Shown: piece after piece, positions 1-9,306 of the stretch
How positions within the stretch are numbered: the first letter of the stretch is position 1
Layout: the number at the start of each line of letters is the position of its first letter
NCBI GenBank assembly: GCA_024402475.1
Contig: JAKSTQ010000007.1
Location: forward strand, 1 to 64,000
DNA length: 64,000 bases
Direction of reading: 5' to 3'
From: Treponema sp.
Lineage (GTDB): Bacteria > Spirochaetota > Spirochaetia > Treponematales > Treponemataceae
Position numbers and translations under genes: made by a program
Notes under the pieces: generated by a model
Told to the model about the DNA's origin: nothing
Seen by the model: only the letters and a program-made list of their open reading frames with translations
Database searches by the model: none

Positions 1-418
<418 letters not shown>

Positions 419-557
419 TTAACTCCTATTGAAAAGATCGCCGCAGGACGTGCTTTCTTAACGGTGCTTTTCCTTTAAATATTTTACTCCAATAATGTTT
501 CTTTGAAAAGTAATTTTTTTAAATTTTAGTAAATTTTTTTAATAAAAGTGTTGTTCA

Positions 558-660
558 GGGCGCCATATCGGCTGTTTCGTACTTCGCTCACGCTCATCGT
601 CCTCGCCATTTTTCCAATGGCTGCGGTCGACGGCTTTGCCGGTACTCCATAGCCGGGCGC
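558..660. repeat. GC-rich intergenic palindromic element
   Basis: The 312-bp gap between gdhA and the ABC-F gene contains a block much richer in G+C than its surroundings. It opens with GGCGCC and closes with CCGGGCGC, and the ends are loosely complementary (GCGCC..CGGCT). Inside is a clean hairpin GCCATT-tttcc-AATGGC (605-621). It has no ORF and no T-run. It resembles dispersed REP/BIME-type elements; copy number in the genome is not visible here. The rest of the gap holds only the promoter described at 681-708. Confidence 0.5.
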
Positions 661-680
661 AATATATTCACCATTCATAT

Positions 681-708
681 ATTACAAACAGAAATTTTCT
701 GATATAAT
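681..708 (+). promoter_or_regulatory. Probable sigma70 promoter of the ABC-F gene
   Basis: ATTACA (681-686), 16-nt spacer, TATAAT (703-708), followed within 20 nt by an AAGGAG ribosome site and the ATG at 729. Position and motif match support it; the -35 is only 4 of 6. Confidence 0.55.
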
Positions 709-728
709 TTTTTTCAAGGAGACCACTC

Positions 729-2669
729 ATGAACCTTCTTTCGATCAATAACCTTTCAAAAATTGGCCGCGAACAACCGCTTTTTACAGGCGTAACCTTT
801 GGACTTGATGCAGGCCAGAAAGCAGCACTCATCGGAAAGAACGGTACAGGAAAATCAACCCTGCTCAACACAATTGCAGGCGTACTCCAGCCAGACAACG
901 GAACAGTAGTTCTCAATAAAGAAGCAGGAATTTCTTTTCTTCCGCAGAATCCACTTTACAACCAGAACGACACAATTAAAGACCACATCTTTAAAAGCGA
1001 CAGTGCAAAACTTAAAATCATCCGCGAATACGAAGACCTCTGCCACGCCATGGAAAAAGGCCTGACAGACGGCCAGCAGCACCGTTACCAGGAACTCGTA
1101 GATACAATAGAAAAAAAAGATCTCTGGAATTACGAGTCCCAGATTTCTTCAATCCTTACAACCCTTGGAATCACGGACATGACCCGCACAATGGGTTCAC
1201 TTTCAGGCGGAATGATAAAAAAAGTTGCACTTGCCCAGGTACTTGTAGAAGACACAAAACTTCTTCTGCTGGATGAACCGACAAACCACCTTGATATTAA
1301 AACAATCAAATGGCTTCAGGATTATCTTGCATCAACAGACCGTTCACTTTTAATGGTAACACATGACCGCTACTTTCTTGATAACGTCTGTACCAACATC
1401 TACGAACTTGCAAACGGTTCCATCAAACTTTATCAGGGCAACTATTCAGAATATCTTGAAAAAAAAGAAATCGAAAACCAGATTGCCCAGAACACAGACC
1501 GCCGCATAGAATCAGTTCTCCGCTTTGAACGGGACTGGCTTATGCGCGGACCATGTGCCCGAGGAACAAAAGCAAAGGCCCGCATTCAGCACGACCAGGA
1601 ACTTATGGCTCACGAAAAATTCAAGACCGACAAAAAGTTCAGCTTTGAAGTTCAGGAACGCAGGCTCGGCGGAAAAGTTCTTGTCATCGACAATATTTCT
1701 AAAAATTACCCTAAGGGATACGCCGCCCAGAACGCAGGGAATACAACTCCGGTAATCAAAGACTTCAGCTACGAATTTACAAAAGGCCAGAAAATCGGAA
1801 TCTTCGGGAACAACGGCTCAGGTAAATCAACTCTGCTTAATATCATTACAGGAGCAATCAAACCGGATACAGGAACAATCACAGTCGGCGAAAACACATC
1901 CTTTGCTTACTACCAGCAGAATCCTGTTTTTAAAGATACAAGCCTCACAGTCCTTGAATACATCAAAGAAGCCGCAGAAAACATTACACGCAATGACGGC
2001 AAGACACTTTCAGCACCACGCTTTCTGGAAGAATTCGGATTCGAAGGAAAGATACAATATTCACCGGTAAGCACATTAAGCGGTGGAGAACGCAAGCGGC
2101 TTTTCCTTGTAAGGCTTTTAATCGCTAACCCAAACTTCATCATCCTCGATGAACCTACAAACGATTTTGACATCTTTACAATGAACATACTGGAAGACTT
2201 TTTGATGCAGTTCAAAGGATGTCTTTTGATAGTAAGCCACGACCGCTACTTTATGGATAAAGTTGCAGACACACTTTTCATTCTGGAAGAAGACGGAACA
2301 ATTTCAGGATTTGTCGGCAAGTGTTCAGAATACATAGATTATCTTGAAGCAAAAGAACGCCAGGAACTTCTGGACAGCAAGGCACAGAAAGCAAAAGAAC
2401 ATCAGGAAGAAAAAACCGTTCAATCTGCAAATACAACAGCACAGGCTCAGGATTCTTCAAAACCAAAAAAACTTTCTTTTAAAGAACAAAAAGAATTCGA
2501 ACAGCTTGAAATTGATATCGAAAAACTTGAAAACCGCAAATCAGAACTTGATGCTGTCATGGCAAATCCTGACACAGATTTTTCTAAAATCGGCGACATT
2601 TCAAAAGAGTACGATGAAATTAACAAAACACTGGAAGAAAAATATGCCCGCTGGGAAGAACTGGCTTAA
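729..2669 (+). CDS. ABC-F family ATPase (Uup-like)
   Basis: Soluble twin-ATPase of the ABC-F class, proteins that bind the ribosome E site or act in translation and DNA-related quality control; no membrane domain is present. Two ABC cassettes are seen: Walker A GKNGTGKS (about residue 36) with signature LSGGMIKK and Walker B LLLLDEPTNHLD, then GNNGSGKS (about 360) with LSGGERKR and FIILDEPTNDFD. A charged C-terminal region (about residues 560-646) is predicted coiled coil, the layout of Uup (approx. 635 residues). The start has AAGGAG 8 nt upstream. The gene is converging with the permease downstream (9-bp gap). Uup and other ABC-F subfamilies cannot be separated with certainty from sequence alone. 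Confidence 0.9.
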   Translation: MNLLSINNLSKIGREQPLFTGVTFGLDAGQKAALIGKNGTGKSTLLNTIAGVLQPDNGTVVLNKEAGISFLPQNPLYNQNDTIKDHIFKSDSAKLKIIREYEDLCHAMEKGLTDGQQHRYQELVDTIEKKDLWNYESQISSILTTLGITDMTRTMGSLSGGMIKKVALAQVLVEDTKLLLLDEPTNHLDIKTIKWLQDYLASTDRSLLMVTHDRYFLDNVCTNIYELANGSIKLYQGNYSEYLEKKEIENQIAQNTDRRIESVLRFERDWLMRGPCARGTKAKARIQHDQELMAHEKFKTDKKFSFEVQERRLGGKVLVIDNISKNYPKGYAAQNAGNTTPVIKDFSYEFTKGQKIGIFGNNGSGKSTLLNIITGAIKPDTGTITVGENTSFAYYQQNPVFKDTSLTVLEYIKEAAENITRNDGKTLSAPRFLEEFGFEGKIQYSPVSTLSGGERKRLFLVRLLIANPNFIILDEPTNDFDIFTMNILEDFLMQFKGCLLIVSHDRYFMDKVADTLFILEEDGTISGFVGKCSEYIDYLEAKERQELLDSKAQKAKEHQEEKTVQSANTTAQAQDSSKPKKLSFKEQKEFEQLEIDIEKLENRKSELDAVMANPDTDFSKIGDISKEYDEINKTLEEKYARWEELA

Positions 2670-2678
2670 ATTCAAAAC

Positions 2679-3824
2679 TTAAAACAGTTCAACTACAGAA
2701 CCCAGCAGAAACTTAAATGCAACCAGAACCAAAAGGAAAATCACGCTCAAAAAACCAAAGACCTTAATAAAAGATCCGCCCTGAGGTTTTACTTCATCAC
2801 CTTCTTCACCAGAATTGGAATACAGCTTATAGGAAATCAAAGTCGCAAGAGAAGCAACCAGAGTTCCAAGTCCGCCAAAATCAACGCCCAGAAGAAGTTC
2901 CTTAGAATTCTTACAGAAATTATACAAAAGCAAAGTTGCAGGAACATTACTGATTACCTGACTGGTAAGTAAACCTGTGAAAAATTCATTTCCTACAACA
3001 ATTTTTTCAAGCCACTTTTTTACTACAGAAATATTCTGCATATTGCCGCTGAAAATAAAGAATGCCACAAAAGTCAAAAGCAGCATGTAATCTACTTTAA
3101 GAAGAATTTTCCATTCAACAATTCCAACAATAAGGACAACAGCAGCTGCAAGTGCCCAGGCCGGAATCGGAGTAACTACAGTCACAACGCAAAGAACAAA
3201 AAGTGCAATGTAAACAATCAGCTTAAGTTTAGTACTGCTGCCCTGAGAATTATTCTGGCTGCGTTCAAATTTTTCCTGAGGAATTTTCAGACAGAAAACA
3301 TAAAGCAAAATTGCTGCAACAACAGTATATGGCAAAACCGTGATGATAAATTCACCTGCGCCCATACCTGTAACCGAATACAGATACATATTCTGCGGAT
3401 TGCCCATCGGAGTCAGCATTGAACCAAGGTTTGCTGCAATTGTTTCAAGAACAAGTACATAACAAAGCCATTTAAGCTGCCCGATCTGTCTGTAAAGCAG
3501 AATCGTAAAAGGAACAAAAGTCAAAAGTGCAACATCATTTGTGATGAACATCGAAAACACAAAATTCAACACAACCATGCAAAGACTCAATGACCTTACA
3601 TTAGCAGTTTTGCTACTCATAAACACAGCACATTTTTCAAATACACCGCAGCTTCGAAGACCGGAAACAACCGCCATAAACGAAAAAAGCATGCACAGCG
3701 TATTTACGTCAATATAAGACAGATACTGAACTGATGGTTTGACGAAAATGCAGGAAATCAATGCAGCAAGTACAGAAATACATAGAACGATTTCTTTTTT
3801 CAAAAAAGCAAAAACACGAGACAT
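2679..3824 (-). CDS. Ion-transporter-superfamily permease (SLC13/ArsB/CitMHS type)
   Basis: Polytopic inner-membrane transporter with about ten hydrophobic segments. The stretch MFITNDVALLTFVPF and the later MLTPMGNPQNMYL match the paired conserved loops of the ArsB/NhaD/CitMHS ion-transporter superfamily, whose members exchange or import anions or expel arsenite. The second half has a matching TSQVISNVPATLLLYNF repeat, as expected for the inverted two-repeat fold. I chose the ATG at 3824 because AAGGAAAA lies 8 nt upstream; an ATG at 3860 is possible but has no ribosome site. Substrate is unknown. No ars or cit genes are adjacent. Its 5' side is the tandem repeat array. Confidence 0.8.
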   Translation of the reverse strand: MSRVFAFLKKEIVLCISVLAALISCIFVKPSVQYLSYIDVNTLCMLFSFMAVVSGLRSCGVFEKCAVFMSSKTANVRSLSLCMVVLNFVFSMFITNDVALLTFVPFTILLYRQIGQLKWLCYVLVLETIAANLGSMLTPMGNPQNMYLYSVTGMGAGEFIITVLPYTVVAAILLYVFCLKIPQEKFERSQNNSQGSSTKLKLIVYIALFVLCVVTVVTPIPAWALAAAVVLIVGIVEWKILLKVDYMLLLTFVAFFIFSGNMQNISVVKKWLEKIVVGNEFFTGLLTSQVISNVPATLLLYNFCKNSKELLLGVDFGGLGTLVASLATLISYKLYSNSGEEGDEVKPQGGSFIKVFGFLSVIFLLVLVAFKFLLGSVVELF

Positions 3825-3880
3825 ATCTATTTTCCTTCGAGAATATCCCCTCACGGACATAATGCAATTACAAACATAAA

Positions 3881-4500
3881 AATGCTTCCGGTCAGAAAAA
3901 GTTTTTCAGCATCGCTAGATATCGTCGCTAGACACTGAGCACGGCATGGAAACTATCTTTTCCGTGCTCAGAGCCTTGCTGAAATCCTTTTTCTTCCCTC
4001 TCGCATTTTTATAATCTATTCCTAATAATGTCCGCGACAGACTATTTTCTCATTCATGTAATTTTAAGATTAATACATATAAATGCTACGGCAGAAAAAT
4101 CTTTCAAAACCGCAAGAAATCATCGCTACTCACTGAGCACAGCATGGAAACTATCTTTTCCATACTCAGAGCCTTACTGAAATCCTTTTTCTTCCTTCCC
4201 GCATTTTTATAATCTATTCCAAATTATGTCCACGACAGACTATTTTCTCATTCATGTAATTTTAAGATTAATACATAAAAATGCTACCGGTCAGAAAACG
4301 CCTGACAGAACTACTGGCCAGCGTCGCTACACGCGCAGGCCGGCAAGGTAACTATGTTCCGTCCTGCGAGTATTTTTGCCATCCGTTTTTTTCCTTCCCG
4401 CATTTTTATAATCTATTCCAAATAATGTCCGCGACAGACTATTTTCTCATTCATGTAATTTTAAGATTAATACATAAAAATGCTACCGGTCAGAAAACGC
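3881..4500. repeat. Tandem array of about 199-bp direct repeats, three copies plus a partial fourth
   Basis: The string AATGCT followed by (A/T)CCGGTCAGAAAA or a close variant recurs at 3881, 4082, 4280 and 4479, giving periods of 201, 198 and 199 bp. The right half of each unit (GCATTTTTATAATCTATTCC..., TGTCCRCGACAGACTATTTTC..., GATTAATACATA) is almost invariant. The middle holds a hairpin whose arms differ between copies while the AACTAT loop is kept. The array lies between the permease start and the 3' end of the chemoreceptor gene and has no convincing ORF. Confidence 0.9.
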
Positions 4501-4527
4501 CTGACAGAACTGCGCGGAATTACTCTA

Positions 4528-6162
4528 TTAAATATTACTTAAAGATTCAAGGATGCGCTTGCCGACTTCTGCGTTTACCTGGCTGTCTGAAGAAATTTTG
4601 TTCAATATAGTTTCAATCTGCTCGATCTGCTGGTTCAGGATATTGATTTCAGCGCGCAGGTCAGTAATAAAGTTCACTACATCACCTACAGGTTTTACCT
4701 GAGCTTCAATTTTGTTTGTTACATTATTAACAATCTGAACGGATTCTTTTGAACCTTCAGCAAGATTTGTAATCGATGACATAATATCTTTTGTGCTGAC
4801 ATCAATTTCCATAATGCCGGAAATAATTTCATCCATCGAATTTAAAGTGTCTGTAGTAGCAACACTGCTTTCTGAAACAAAACGATTGAATACTCTCATT
4901 GTGTCTACAGTCGACTTTACAACATCAGTATTCTGTTTGAGCACTTCTTCGATGTTACGGGCATTGATTGCAGTTTCACTTGAAAGCTTACGGATTTCCT
5001 GTGCAATAACACTAAAACCGGTTCCAACTTTACCGGCATGAGCTGCTTCGATGGAAGCATTCATGGCAAGAAGATTTGTCTGTTCAGCAACATTGTTAAT
5101 GGTTTTTACAAAGCCGTTAATAACCGCAGAATATTCTTCAACTTTTCCAAGCTGTTCAGCAAGGCTCTTTGCAAGATTCTGCTGCTGATCAATTCCTTCA
5201 ACAACTTTATTCAACTTAGCCTTGCGTTTCTGTGCAGTATCGGAAATTGTTGTAACATTGGTAGAAATTTCAACCATCGCAGAAGATGTGGACTGAACAC
5301 TGAAAGCCTGTTCATTGGAAGATTTTTCCATTTTGCCTGCATCATCTTCAATTTCACGAATCTGATTTTCAATGCTTCCAAGATCTTTTGTAAGACTTTC
5401 AATCTTAGGAAGAAATTCAGCAAACGCATCACTGATTATCTGAGAATTGGAAGTTGCAGCAGTAGCAGCGGATTTAAGTTCATCACCAATTTTAAGTCCA
5501 GTTTCAGATTCGGCAACAACTTTTTTAATCTTCCCGATATTTTCAACTGACTTTTCAAATTCCTTCTTAAACTTAGCAATAAGGCTGTCTGTATTTCTTG
5601 TAGAAAACAGCAGGCTTAAAACAACCATCAAATATGAGACTGTAGTAATAACAACTGCAATTATGAATCCTTTTGAATCTGCAGCAATCATCTTTCCGCA
5701 GACAGTAAAAAAAGAAGACACAAACATTGTGAAACTGACGATTACATAAATCAACATCTGTCTGAAAGTAACAGACATCAGAAAATTCAGAACGGCCATC
5801 ACGGTAATAAAATAAATATTACGATAAACAATGTTTGAATCATCATACTTCGCTGTTCCCAGAAAACAGATTACAAAATCCGCAATAAGCAGAGAAGTAG
5901 TTGTAACTCCAGCCCCCAAAGAAATTCTTCCCCGCTTAATTAAAAACAGAGCCAGAAAATTCAACAGGCTGCACAACATTGATAAAATTCCAATAATAGT
6001 ATTTCCGATTAACAGTTCAATTAAAGCAAAAGTAACAAGAGTAAGAATAATAATGAAATTGCTGGCAATCAAAAATCTTAACTGTGTTAATGCCTTAAAG
6101 GTCAACTTCTGCTGACATTCTTCATTTGGCATTAAAAGTGAAATTAATGATACTTTAGACAT
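4528..6162 (-). CDS. Methyl-accepting chemotaxis protein with a membrane-embedded N-terminus
   Basis: Chemoreceptor that would signal through CheA/CheW. The N-terminal about 200 residues contain six hydrophobic segments with only short loops and no large periplasmic sensor domain. A long helical region follows with the conserved MCP hairpin tip AEQTNLLAMNASIEAAHAG and GFSVIAQEIRKLSSE (about residues 350-390). There is no HAMP domain that I can recognise. Length 544. AGGAAGAG lies 7 nt before the ATG. No che genes are adjacent. A six-helix N-terminus of this kind suggests sensing of membrane state, a hydrophobic ligand or an internal cue, but the signal is unknown. Confidence 0.9.
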   Translation of the reverse strand: MSKVSLISLLMPNEECQQKLTFKALTQLRFLIASNFIIILTLVTFALIELLIGNTIIGILSMLCSLLNFLALFLIKRGRISLGAGVTTTSLLIADFVICFLGTAKYDDSNIVYRNIYFITVMAVLNFLMSVTFRQMLIYVIVSFTMFVSSFFTVCGKMIAADSKGFIIAVVITTVSYLMVVLSLLFSTRNTDSLIAKFKKEFEKSVENIGKIKKVVAESETGLKIGDELKSAATAATSNSQIISDAFAEFLPKIESLTKDLGSIENQIREIEDDAGKMEKSSNEQAFSVQSTSSAMVEISTNVTTISDTAQKRKAKLNKVVEGIDQQQNLAKSLAEQLGKVEEYSAVINGFVKTINNVAEQTNLLAMNASIEAAHAGKVGTGFSVIAQEIRKLSSETAINARNIEEVLKQNTDVVKSTVDTMRVFNRFVSESSVATTDTLNSMDEIISGIMEIDVSTKDIMSSITNLAEGSKESVQIVNNVTNKIEAQVKPVGDVVNFITDLRAEINILNQQIEQIETILNKISSDSQVNAEVGKRILESLSNI

Positions 6163-6281
6163 AAGATTCTCTTCCTAATAATAATTATTAATGAGGAAAA
6201 TCAACCTGTCAAGCAAAACCGATTACCAGGTACAATCTCTATAATACTCACCCAGCATAGCCGAGGAATCAGTTTTCGTGC

Positions 6282-6287
6282 TAAAAT
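6282..6287 (+). promoter_or_regulatory. -10 element TAAAAT placed for a leaderless transcript
   Basis: TAAAAT ends 7 nt before the ATG at 6295 and there is no Shine-Dalgarno sequence, which fits transcription starting at the start codon. No good -35 box is seen. Confidence 0.4.
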
Positions 6288-6294
6288 ACACTTC

Positions 6295-7920
6295 ATGATT
6301 CAGGAAACTACAATTATCATCAAACCGGAAGAAGAAAACAAAACTTCTCTCATCGAACTTAAACTCCGCCGCGCACTTTTTGACAAAGGAATAAAAGTTA
6401 CAAAAGAAGATACACTTAAATTCATCATACTCAAAAAATCAATGGACGCGCGTCACGGCAGACAGAAACTGGTTCTCCGCTGCAAGGCATTCATTAACCA
6501 GGAACCAGAATCCCAGTCTGCTGCACAGAAAGTTCCTGAATGGAAAAAGGCCGATCCTTCCAAAACCGTAATCATCGTCGGAAGCGGCCCCGCAGGTTTG
6601 TTTGCAGCGCTTTGCCTTCTTGAAGCCGGAATCAAACCCGTAATCATCGAACGCGGCAAAGACACATCAAACCGTAAAAGAGACATCGCTGCAATTTCCC
6701 GCCAGGATAAAGTTGACCCTGACAGCAACTATTGTTTTGGAGAAGGCGGGGCAGGAACTTTCTCAGACGGAAAACTTTACACTCGCAGTAACAAACGCGG
6801 AGACATCGGCCGCATCCTTACAATTCTCAACGCCTTTGGTGCAGACCCTAAAATTCTTACAGATGCCCATCCTCATATCGGAACAGATAAACTTCCTGCA
6901 ATCATAAATTCAATAAGAGCAAAAATTATTGAGCTCGGCGGTGAATTCCATTTCCAGACAAAATGTACCGGATTCCTGACCACAAAATCCGCCGCCTCCC
7001 TCACCCTAACCGGCATTTCTACCGTTAACACGGACACCGGCGAATCAAAAAACTTTATGGCATCCAAAGTGATTCTTGCCACAGGTCACTCCGCAACAGA
7101 TATTTATTACACAATTGCAAAAGCTGCTCCACAGGCACTCCAGGCCAAAACCTTTGCCGCCGGTGTCCGCGTAGAACACCCCCGTCAGCTTATTGATGCA
7201 ATCCAGTATCGCGGCAAAAAAACAACAGGCATTCTTCCAACTGCAGAATACAGACTTACCGCACAGGCTGACGGCAGAGGCGTTTATTCATTCTGTATGT
7301 GTCCCGGCGGCTTTGTAGTACCATCAAGTTCCGGACCGGACGAAATTGTCGTAAACGGAATGTCAGCCGCAAAACGAAATTCCCGCTGGTCAAATGCAGC
7401 CATCGTCGTAGAAATCCGTCCAGAAGACATCGACCGTAAATTCACTGAACAGGCCGCAAAACTTGGCTGTCCAGATTTAGCAGGCCTTGAATTCCGTACC
7501 TGGCTTGAACGCCTTACCAAACAAAATGGAAACGGCCAGGCAGCACCCGCTCAGCGCCTCAACGACTTTCTTGACCACAAAGATTCCAAAGATCTTCCTG
7601 ACTCAAGCTATACGCCTGGCCTTGTTCCAAGCCGCCTGGACAAATGGCTTCCGTCTCATATTACTTCAAGACTTGAAAAAGGTTTCAGAGAATTTAACCG
7701 TAATCACATGAGAGGCTTTGTATGTCCTGATGCACTTTTAATTGCATCAGAAACACGTACAAGTACACCAGTGCGAATTCTCCGTGACAAAGAATCTCTT
7801 GAAAGCCCAGTAATCAAAGGACTCTATCCATGCGGTGAAGGTTCAGGTTACTCGGGAGGAATCGTTTCTTCTGCCATGGACGGCGAAAATACAGCTTCTC
7901 AAATCATTAAAAGTCTTTAA
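6295..7920 (+). CDS. NAD(P)/FAD-dependent dehydrogenase (COG2509 type)
   Basis: Flavoprotein oxidoreductase of the uncharacterised FAD-dependent dehydrogenase family. After a leader domain of about 90 residues comes the Rossmann FAD site VIIVGSGPAGLFAALCLLEAG with ERG at the end of the second strand (about residues 92-122), then YCFGEGGAGTFSDGKLYTR, typical of this family, and a C-terminal FAD-contact segment LYPCGEGSGYSGGIVSSAMDG. Length 541 is normal for the family. It lies alone between the chemoreceptor and the secreted-protein genes. The physiological substrate is not known; context gives no hint. Confidence 0.85.
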   Translation: MIQETTIIIKPEEENKTSLIELKLRRALFDKGIKVTKEDTLKFIILKKSMDARHGRQKLVLRCKAFINQEPESQSAAQKVPEWKKADPSKTVIIVGSGPAGLFAALCLLEAGIKPVIIERGKDTSNRKRDIAAISRQDKVDPDSNYCFGEGGAGTFSDGKLYTRSNKRGDIGRILTILNAFGADPKILTDAHPHIGTDKLPAIINSIRAKIIELGGEFHFQTKCTGFLTTKSAASLTLTGISTVNTDTGESKNFMASKVILATGHSATDIYYTIAKAAPQALQAKTFAAGVRVEHPRQLIDAIQYRGKKTTGILPTAEYRLTAQADGRGVYSFCMCPGGFVVPSSSGPDEIVVNGMSAAKRNSRWSNAAIVVEIRPEDIDRKFTEQAAKLGCPDLAGLEFRTWLERLTKQNGNGQAAPAQRLNDFLDHKDSKDLPDSSYTPGLVPSRLDKWLPSHITSRLEKGFREFNRNHMRGFVCPDALLIASETRTSTPVRILRDKESLESPVIKGLYPCGEGSGYSGGIVSSAMDGENTASQIIKSL

Positions 7921-7969
7921 GATTTCTCTAATACTCCTCTAATGTAATCTCTGAGGGCTCCGGTTATTA

Positions 7970-8047
7970 TATAATCAGAAAGGAGCTTGAGAGGAGCTGA
8001 TTCTTAATCTAATACTCATGGTCCATTTAATCGAATCAGTTCCTCTC
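7970..8047 (+). promoter_or_regulatory. Promoter -10 and long 5'-UTR stem-loop ahead of the secreted protein gene
   Basis: TATAAT (7970-7975) is followed by a large inverted repeat: GAGAGGAGCTGATTC (7989-8003) pairs with GAATCAGTTCCTCTC (8033-8047) with one G-U pair, loop 29 nt. The ribosome site AAGGAG (8054-8059) begins 7 nt after the stem. A structured leader so close to the ribosome site could protect the mRNA 5' end or control translation. No known riboswitch class is recognised. Confidence 0.6.
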
Positions 8048-8065
8048 CTTTCTAAGGAGTTTAAC

Positions 8066-8668
8066 ATGAAATTTACTAATGCAAAAAAATCAATTCTTGC
8101 TGCTGGACTTATTGCCTGTGTTGCTTTTGCCGCTGCTGCAAAGACAAACAACAATAATTCAAACAAAAAACAGAACGTTGTAGTTGAAGTTAAAACAAAC
8201 AATGGCAAAGACAACAAAAATGCCAATGCACATGACAACAGAAATCATACTATCAACAACAGCAAAACTGACGTTAAGGTTGAAGTTAAAGTTGATCCTG
8301 CAAAACCAGTTCAGGTAAAACCAGAAGCTAAACCACAGACAAAGCCAAATGCAAAGCCACAGACTAAACCTGCAAAACCTTCTGATAAAAAAGAAGTTAA
8401 ACCGGTTAAGCCACAGACAAAACCAAAGGCTGAACACAAAAAACGTCATGAATGCAAACCTTCTTGTGATCATAAAAATCACAAAAGACGCGCAAAGAAA
8501 CAGGTTTCTGAAAAGAACTCTGCATCTAAAACACAGGTAATTACTATTGAAAAACCAGTAACAGTAAAACCTGTAATTACAAAACCGGTTACTGTACAGC
8601 CAGTAAAACCAGTTCAGACTGTAAAAGCTAATTCGGCTAAGGAAAACATCACAATCATCATTAAATAA
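8066..8668 (+). CDS. Secreted low-complexity Lys/Pro/Asn-rich protein
   Basis: No family recognised. The 200-residue product starts with a signal peptide (MKFTNAKKSILAAGLIACVAFAAAAK), then an Asn-rich stretch, Lys-Pro-Gln-Thr repeats (KPQTKPNAKPQTKP), a Cys/His/Arg-rich patch RHECKPSCDHKNHKRR and Val-Lys-Pro repeats. The mature protein is very basic and probably unstructured, and would sit in the periplasm or on the surface; the Cys-X3-Cys-X-His pattern could bind metal. The ATG at 8066 is chosen over an upstream in-frame ATG (8018) because AAGGAG sits just ahead of it and the upstream start lies in the leader hairpin. Confidence 0.75.
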   Translation: MKFTNAKKSILAAGLIACVAFAAAAKTNNNNSNKKQNVVVEVKTNNGKDNKNANAHDNRNHTINNSKTDVKVEVKVDPAKPVQVKPEAKPQTKPNAKPQTKPAKPSDKKEVKPVKPQTKPKAEHKKRHECKPSCDHKNHKRRAKKQVSEKNSASKTQVITIEKPVTVKPVITKPVTVQPVKPVQTVKANSAKENITIIIK

Positions 8669-8703
8669 ATGAGGTTGCAGATAAATTGAATCAGGTAATT
8701 CCC

Positions 8704-8721
8704 GCCCGAGAATATTCGGGC
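8704..8721 (+). repeat. Intergenic hairpin between two secreted-protein genes
   Basis: GCCCGA-gaatat-TCGGGC lies between the stop at 8668 and the start at 8756. There is no T-run, so it is more likely a processing or stability hairpin than a terminator. Confidence 0.45.
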
Positions 8722-8755
8722 AAAACAATAAATCATTTATAGAGAGGAAAACACA

Positions 8756-9241
8756 ATGAACAAATCAATCGTTAAGAAATCACTTGCTGCTATTGCATTT
8801 TTGAGTCTCACACTTTGTGCAGCAACCGCTAACCCAGCTAAAAACCAGAAAAAGAATCCACGCCCTGACTGCCGCCGCCCTTCACCACAGAGAATGATTG
8901 CGCAGGATGAATTCAACGCTCTTGGAACAATTACAGCTATCGATCAGACAGCATCTACAATTACAATCGCTGATGCTGACGGAAAAGAATCTGTTATCCA
9001 TGTAAACCCGCTTACAAAGATCTTTGAAATCAAGAAACCTGGAAAAGATTTCAAGGCAGAAAAAGCACCTGCTAAAGACGAAAAAGCAGAAGACAAAAAA
9101 CCAGCTTTCCGTCCACCAGTATTCCTTGATTTTACAGATCTCAAGACAGGTGACTGGATTGCCATGAAGAAGTACCACAACGGAACAAAAATTCCTGAAG
9201 CAAAAATTCTTCTTATCAAGGTTGCTGCAGAAAAGAAATAA
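8756..9241 (+). CDS. Small exported protein with a DUF5666-like beta domain
   Basis: 161 residues with a signal peptide (MNKSIVKKSLAAIAFLSLTLCAATANPAKN). The segment GTITAIDQTASTITIADADGKESVIHV, then FTDLKTGDWIAMKK, resembles the small all-beta repeat found in DUF5666/YgiW-type periplasmic proteins. A charged Lys/Ala/Glu linker interrupts it (about residues 100-120). GAGAGGAAAA precedes the ATG. It follows the Lys/Pro-rich secreted gene and precedes a two-component system, so regulation by that system is possible but not shown. Confidence 0.6.
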   Translation: MNKSIVKKSLAAIAFLSLTLCAATANPAKNQKKNPRPDCRRPSPQRMIAQDEFNALGTITAIDQTASTITIADADGKESVIHVNPLTKIFEIKKPGKDFKAEKAPAKDEKAEDKKPAFRPPVFLDFTDLKTGDWIAMKKYHNGTKIPEAKILLIKVAAEKK

Positions 9242-9271
9242 CCTGCAGTAAATATCAAAGGAAGCATAAAA

Positions 9272-9300
9272 TTGCAAAAAACTGTCACCCCGAGTATAAT
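9272..9300 (+). promoter_or_regulatory. Sigma70 promoter of the two-component operon, leaderless layout
   Basis: TTGCAA (9272-9277), 17-nt spacer, TATAAT (9295-9300). The ATG of the response regulator begins at 9307, which is where transcription should start, so the mRNA is probably leaderless. Confidence 0.65.
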
Positions 9301-9306
9301 TAAGGC

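Noticed and set aside
3881-4500. CRISPR array
   Set aside because: Units are about 199 bp and nearly identical over most of their length; no short repeats with unique spacers and no cas genes.
4281-4610. Plus-strand ORF of 109 codons in the tandem repeats
   Set aside because: Made of repeat sequence and the antisense end of the chemoreceptor gene, no ribosome site.
5038-5550. Plus-strand ORF of 170 codons
   Set aside because: Antisense shadow of the chemoreceptor signalling domain.
8018-8065. Upstream start of the secreted Lys/Pro-rich protein
   Set aside because: Lies in the leader hairpin and would bury the signal peptide; ATG at 8066 has AAGGAG.
8159-8728. Minus-strand ORF of 189 codons rich in Phe, Cys and Trp
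   Set aside because: Antisense shadow of the Lys/Pro/Asn-rich secreted gene; composition follows from reversed codons.
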